Source: an uncultured Selenomonadales bacterium
Lineage (GTDB): Bacteria; Bacillota; Negativicutes; Selenomonadales; Selenomonadaceae
Direction of reading: 5' to 3'
DNA: 50,505 nt
Assembly: GCA_946407095.1 (NCBI GenBank)
Contig: CAMJMR010000014.1
Span: 1 to 50,505 of the forward strand
How positions within the stretch are numbered: the first letter of the stretch is position 1; every line of letters starts with the position of its first letter. Of this stretch, positions 49,116-50,505 are shown one piece after another. Under the pieces are notes generated by a model, which did not search any database, was not told the origin of the DNA, and saw only the letters and a program-made list of their open reading frames with translations. The translations under genes and the position numbers were made by a program.

Positions 49116-49135
49116 ATCGTCCGCCAATAAAAAAA

Positions 49136-49164
49136 TCCCGCCGAATCATTTCGACGGGGTTTTT
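49136..49164 (+). terminator. Intrinsic terminator
   Basis: TCCCGCCGAA pairs with TTTCGACGGGG (one mismatch), followed by T5; the minus side has seven T as well, so it works in both directions. Confidence 0.8.
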
Positions 49165-49177
49165 CGTTTGCGAGCGA

Positions 49178-49267
49178 TTAAACAAGCAGAATCTTGCCAG
49201 CGGGTGAATAAATTTCGCTGAGCAAAAAGCCTGTCGGGATACCGGTTGCGACAACATGACGTTGCAT
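49178..49267 (-). pseudogene. Fragment of a second DJ-1/PfpI-type gene
   Basis: The frame encodes VATGIPTGFLLSEIYSPAGK, which aligns with GATGIPTGFWLSELTHPLAK near the start of the full DJ-1/PfpI gene at 49608–50282, also at the DNA level. The rest of the gene is missing and the frame begins inside a GACGTTGCATC palindromic repeat. It lies downstream of the tautomerase gene. Confidence 0.7.
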
Positions 49268-49342
49268 CGCGCTGCAACCGCTTGACGATTTAAGTTAATC
49301 GCCGTGCCGGAACGCAACGTTGCCTCCCGCGCAGATTATAAC

Positions 49343-49372
49343 AAAAAAACCGCCGCGAACATTCTGCGACGG
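49343..49372 (-). terminator. Intrinsic terminator of the DJ-1 – tautomerase operon
   Basis: On the minus strand CCGTCGC and GCGGCGG pair (one wobble) around a 9-nt loop, followed by seven T. Confidence 0.8.
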
Positions 49373-49393
49373 ACTTCAGTACTGCCTTAAGGA

Positions 49394-49594
49394 TTATTTC
49401 TTCTGTTCGGCAAGGAATTGCGCCAACGTCTTGCCGCCGACGCCCCAATTATCCAAATCGTTCTCTTTGACAAGGACGTAGAAAAATTTTTCGTCGACGC
49501 CCAAAATTTCGCTTGCGGTCTTGGTGAGCCCCGCGATAAGTTTTTCCTTTTGCTCCTTGGTCGGGTGCACCGCATCGATTGAAATCAACGGCAT
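49394..49594 (-). CDS. 4-oxalocrotonate tautomerase family protein
   Basis: The 66-residue protein has the catalytic Pro right after the initiator Met (MPLISIDAVHPTKEQKEKLI), and the TASEILGVDEKFFYVLVKE segment is typical of the small tautomerases that assemble as hexamers. These enzymes move double bonds in 2-hydroxymuconate-like or related keto-enol compounds; the substrate here is unknown. GAGGAGG lies 8–10 nt before the ATG. It is 13 nt downstream of the DJ-1/PfpI gene, so both are probably made together, consistent with handling of reactive carbonyl compounds. Confidence 0.9.
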   Translation of the reverse strand: MPLISIDAVHPTKEQKEKLIAGLTKTASEILGVDEKFFYVLVKENDLDNWGVGGKTLAQFLAEQKK

Positions 49595-49607
49595 GATTCA
49601 TTCCTCC

Positions 49608-50282
49608 TCAAGATAAAAGTTTGATAACGGCATTGCCGACGCTGGCTGCCGACGCGGGATTTTGTCCCGTGACGAGCCGCCCGTCAACTTCAACGTGATT
49701 AGACCAGTTCGCCGCCGCTATGTGATTCGCGCCGTGAGCCTTGAGCGTCGTCTCCAACAGGAACGGCACAATGTCCGTCGCTTGAACTGCCGCCTCTTCG
49801 CCGTTGGTGAAGGACGTCATTGTCTTGCCGTCGACAAGATATGTTCCGTCGCTAAGCTTGACATTTACCAGAGCCGCAGGACCGTGGCAGACCGCCGAGA
49901 CAATGCCGCCGCGTTCGTAAATTTCGCGCGTGATTTTTTGAATCGCCGCGCTGTCGGCAAAATCCCACATGACGCCGTGACCGCCCGCGAAAAATATCGC
50001 GTCGTAATTTTCGGCTTTCGCGTCATCAAGTTTGATTGTGTTTGCAAGCTTGCTTTGAAAATCGACGTCATCCAAAAATTTTTTGTTGACCGCGTCGTTG
50101 AAGTCGAGGCTGTCGCCGTCAATGGGGGGCTTGCCGCCCTTAATCGACGCAATGTCGTAAGAAATGCCCGCCGCAACGAATTTTGCAAGCGGGTGCGTCA
50201 ATTCGCTGAGCCAAAAGCCCGTCGGGATACCCGTCGCGCCCTTGACGTTGTTGCTCGTCACGATGCACAAAATTTTTTTCAT
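49608..50282 (-). CDS. DJ-1/PfpI (Hsp31-like) family protein
   Basis: The 224-residue class I glutamine-amidotransferase-like fold has the nucleophile Cys in SAVCHGPAALVN (elbow), IFFAGGHGVMWDF with the acidic neighbour region upstream, and ATGIPTGFWLSELTHPLAKF near the N-terminus. This is the pattern of Hsp31/YDR533-type glyoxalase III or protein-deglycase-like members. The predicted role is detoxification of methylglyoxal or protection of proteins; the exact activity is not certain. The start is the ATG with TTGAGGTG upstream; an earlier in-frame TTG gives seven extra residues without a ribosome site. A partial duplicate of this gene lies at 49178–49267. Confidence 0.9.
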   Translation of the reverse strand: MKKILCIVTSNNVKGATGIPTGFWLSELTHPLAKFVAAGISYDIASIKGGKPPIDGDSLDFNDAVNKKFLDDVDFQSKLANTIKLDDAKAENYDAIFFAGGHGVMWDFADSAAIQKITREIYERGGIVSAVCHGPAALVNVKLSDGTYLVDGKTMTSFTNGEEAAVQATDIVPFLLETTLKAHGANHIAAANWSNHVEVDGRLVTGQNPASAASVGNAVIKLLS

Positions 50283-50309
50283 AAGCAACACCTCAATCAA
50301 AATTTCTCC

Positions 50310-50505
50310 GACAAAGTGATTTTCGTCGGCGCGGTTACTTTTAAAAAGTAACCAAACAGCGGACGCGCTCTAACGTTGCGCCGCTTAGAGTTTTCGCCCG
50401 CGTTTGAACGCAACGCTGCGCATTGCTAGCCTACCGATTAAAATTTTTCAGACAAAGTGATTTTCGTCGGCGCGGTTACTTTTAAAAAGTAACCAAACAG
50501 CGGAC
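50310..50505. repeat. 55-bp direct repeat with 141-bp spacing at the window edge
   Basis: 50310–50364 and 50451–50505 look identical. Each has a near-palindrome (GGTTACTTTTAAAAAGTAACC, split GGTTACTTTT/AAAAAGTAACC) and ends ACAGCGGAC. Between them lies a TCTAACGTTGC word and the GCAACGC–TGCGCATTGCTAG palindrome. The second copy runs into the window end. No gene is seen here. Confidence 0.85.

Overview
The window looks like a chromosomal segment of an anaerobic member of the Negativicutes (Selenomonas-like, Gram-negative Firmicutes). This is inferred from the mix of content. There is a Firmicutes-type PP2C phosphatase / PASTA kinase / RsgA cluster and a RecJ–RelA/SpoT run. There are also RTX-type giant proteins and Tad-pilus-type genes usual for a two-membrane cell. 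Strong AAGGAGG ribosome sites and frequent TTG/GTG starts fit as well. No rRNA, tRNA, CRISPR array, intact transposase or prophage was seen.

Layout. 1–2.8 kb: the end of a GT61-like glycosyltransferase with ChW-like repeats, then a PAS–GGDEF–EAL protein whose two catalytic sites both look degenerate. 3–15 kb: two tandem giant repeat proteins (2521 and 1424 aa). They share an N-terminal tag (MDKFIFDLQRFD), ~78-residue beta-rich repeats, RTX-like calcium motifs near the C-terminus and a TWTK ending. They share a 423-bp block that appears identical and a duplicated leader carrying a terminator-like hairpin. 15–21.5 kb: an NhaC antiporter, a small exported protein, then rsgA, prkC and prpC. 21.5–27 kb: an ~800-bp gene-free stretch made of hairpin repeats, a TadG-like pilus protein broken by one amber codon, a MATE exporter and a prepilin peptidase.

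27–39.6 kb: a chemoreceptor; a ppx – small gene – sucD operon; a tightly overlapping recJ–relA–DUF3084–RuvC-like–comEB operon joining DNA repair, stringent response and nucleotide metabolism; and fucO. 39.7–41.9 kb is a decaying area: a DUF2156 gene, a cysteine-motif gene split by palindromic repeats, and stubs of a flavodoxin-like and a sugar acetyltransferase gene. 42–50.5 kb: a second, nearly duplicate chemoreceptor; a small gene plus a NYN nuclease-like protein with four LOTUS-like repeats; a PTS glucose-type IICBA transporter with a long leader; and a DJ-1/PfpI – tautomerase pair.

The most striking unexplained feature is a dispersed intergenic element of about 150–210 nt. It has six copies in this window and is built of three hairpins. 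Stem sequences differ between copies through paired, compensating changes while the last loop (RTCCAT) stays constant, which points to selection on folded nucleic acid. At least two further families of small palindromic repeats are scattered here. Some copies lie inside genes, where they coincide with a split gene and with a duplicated N-terminal motif.
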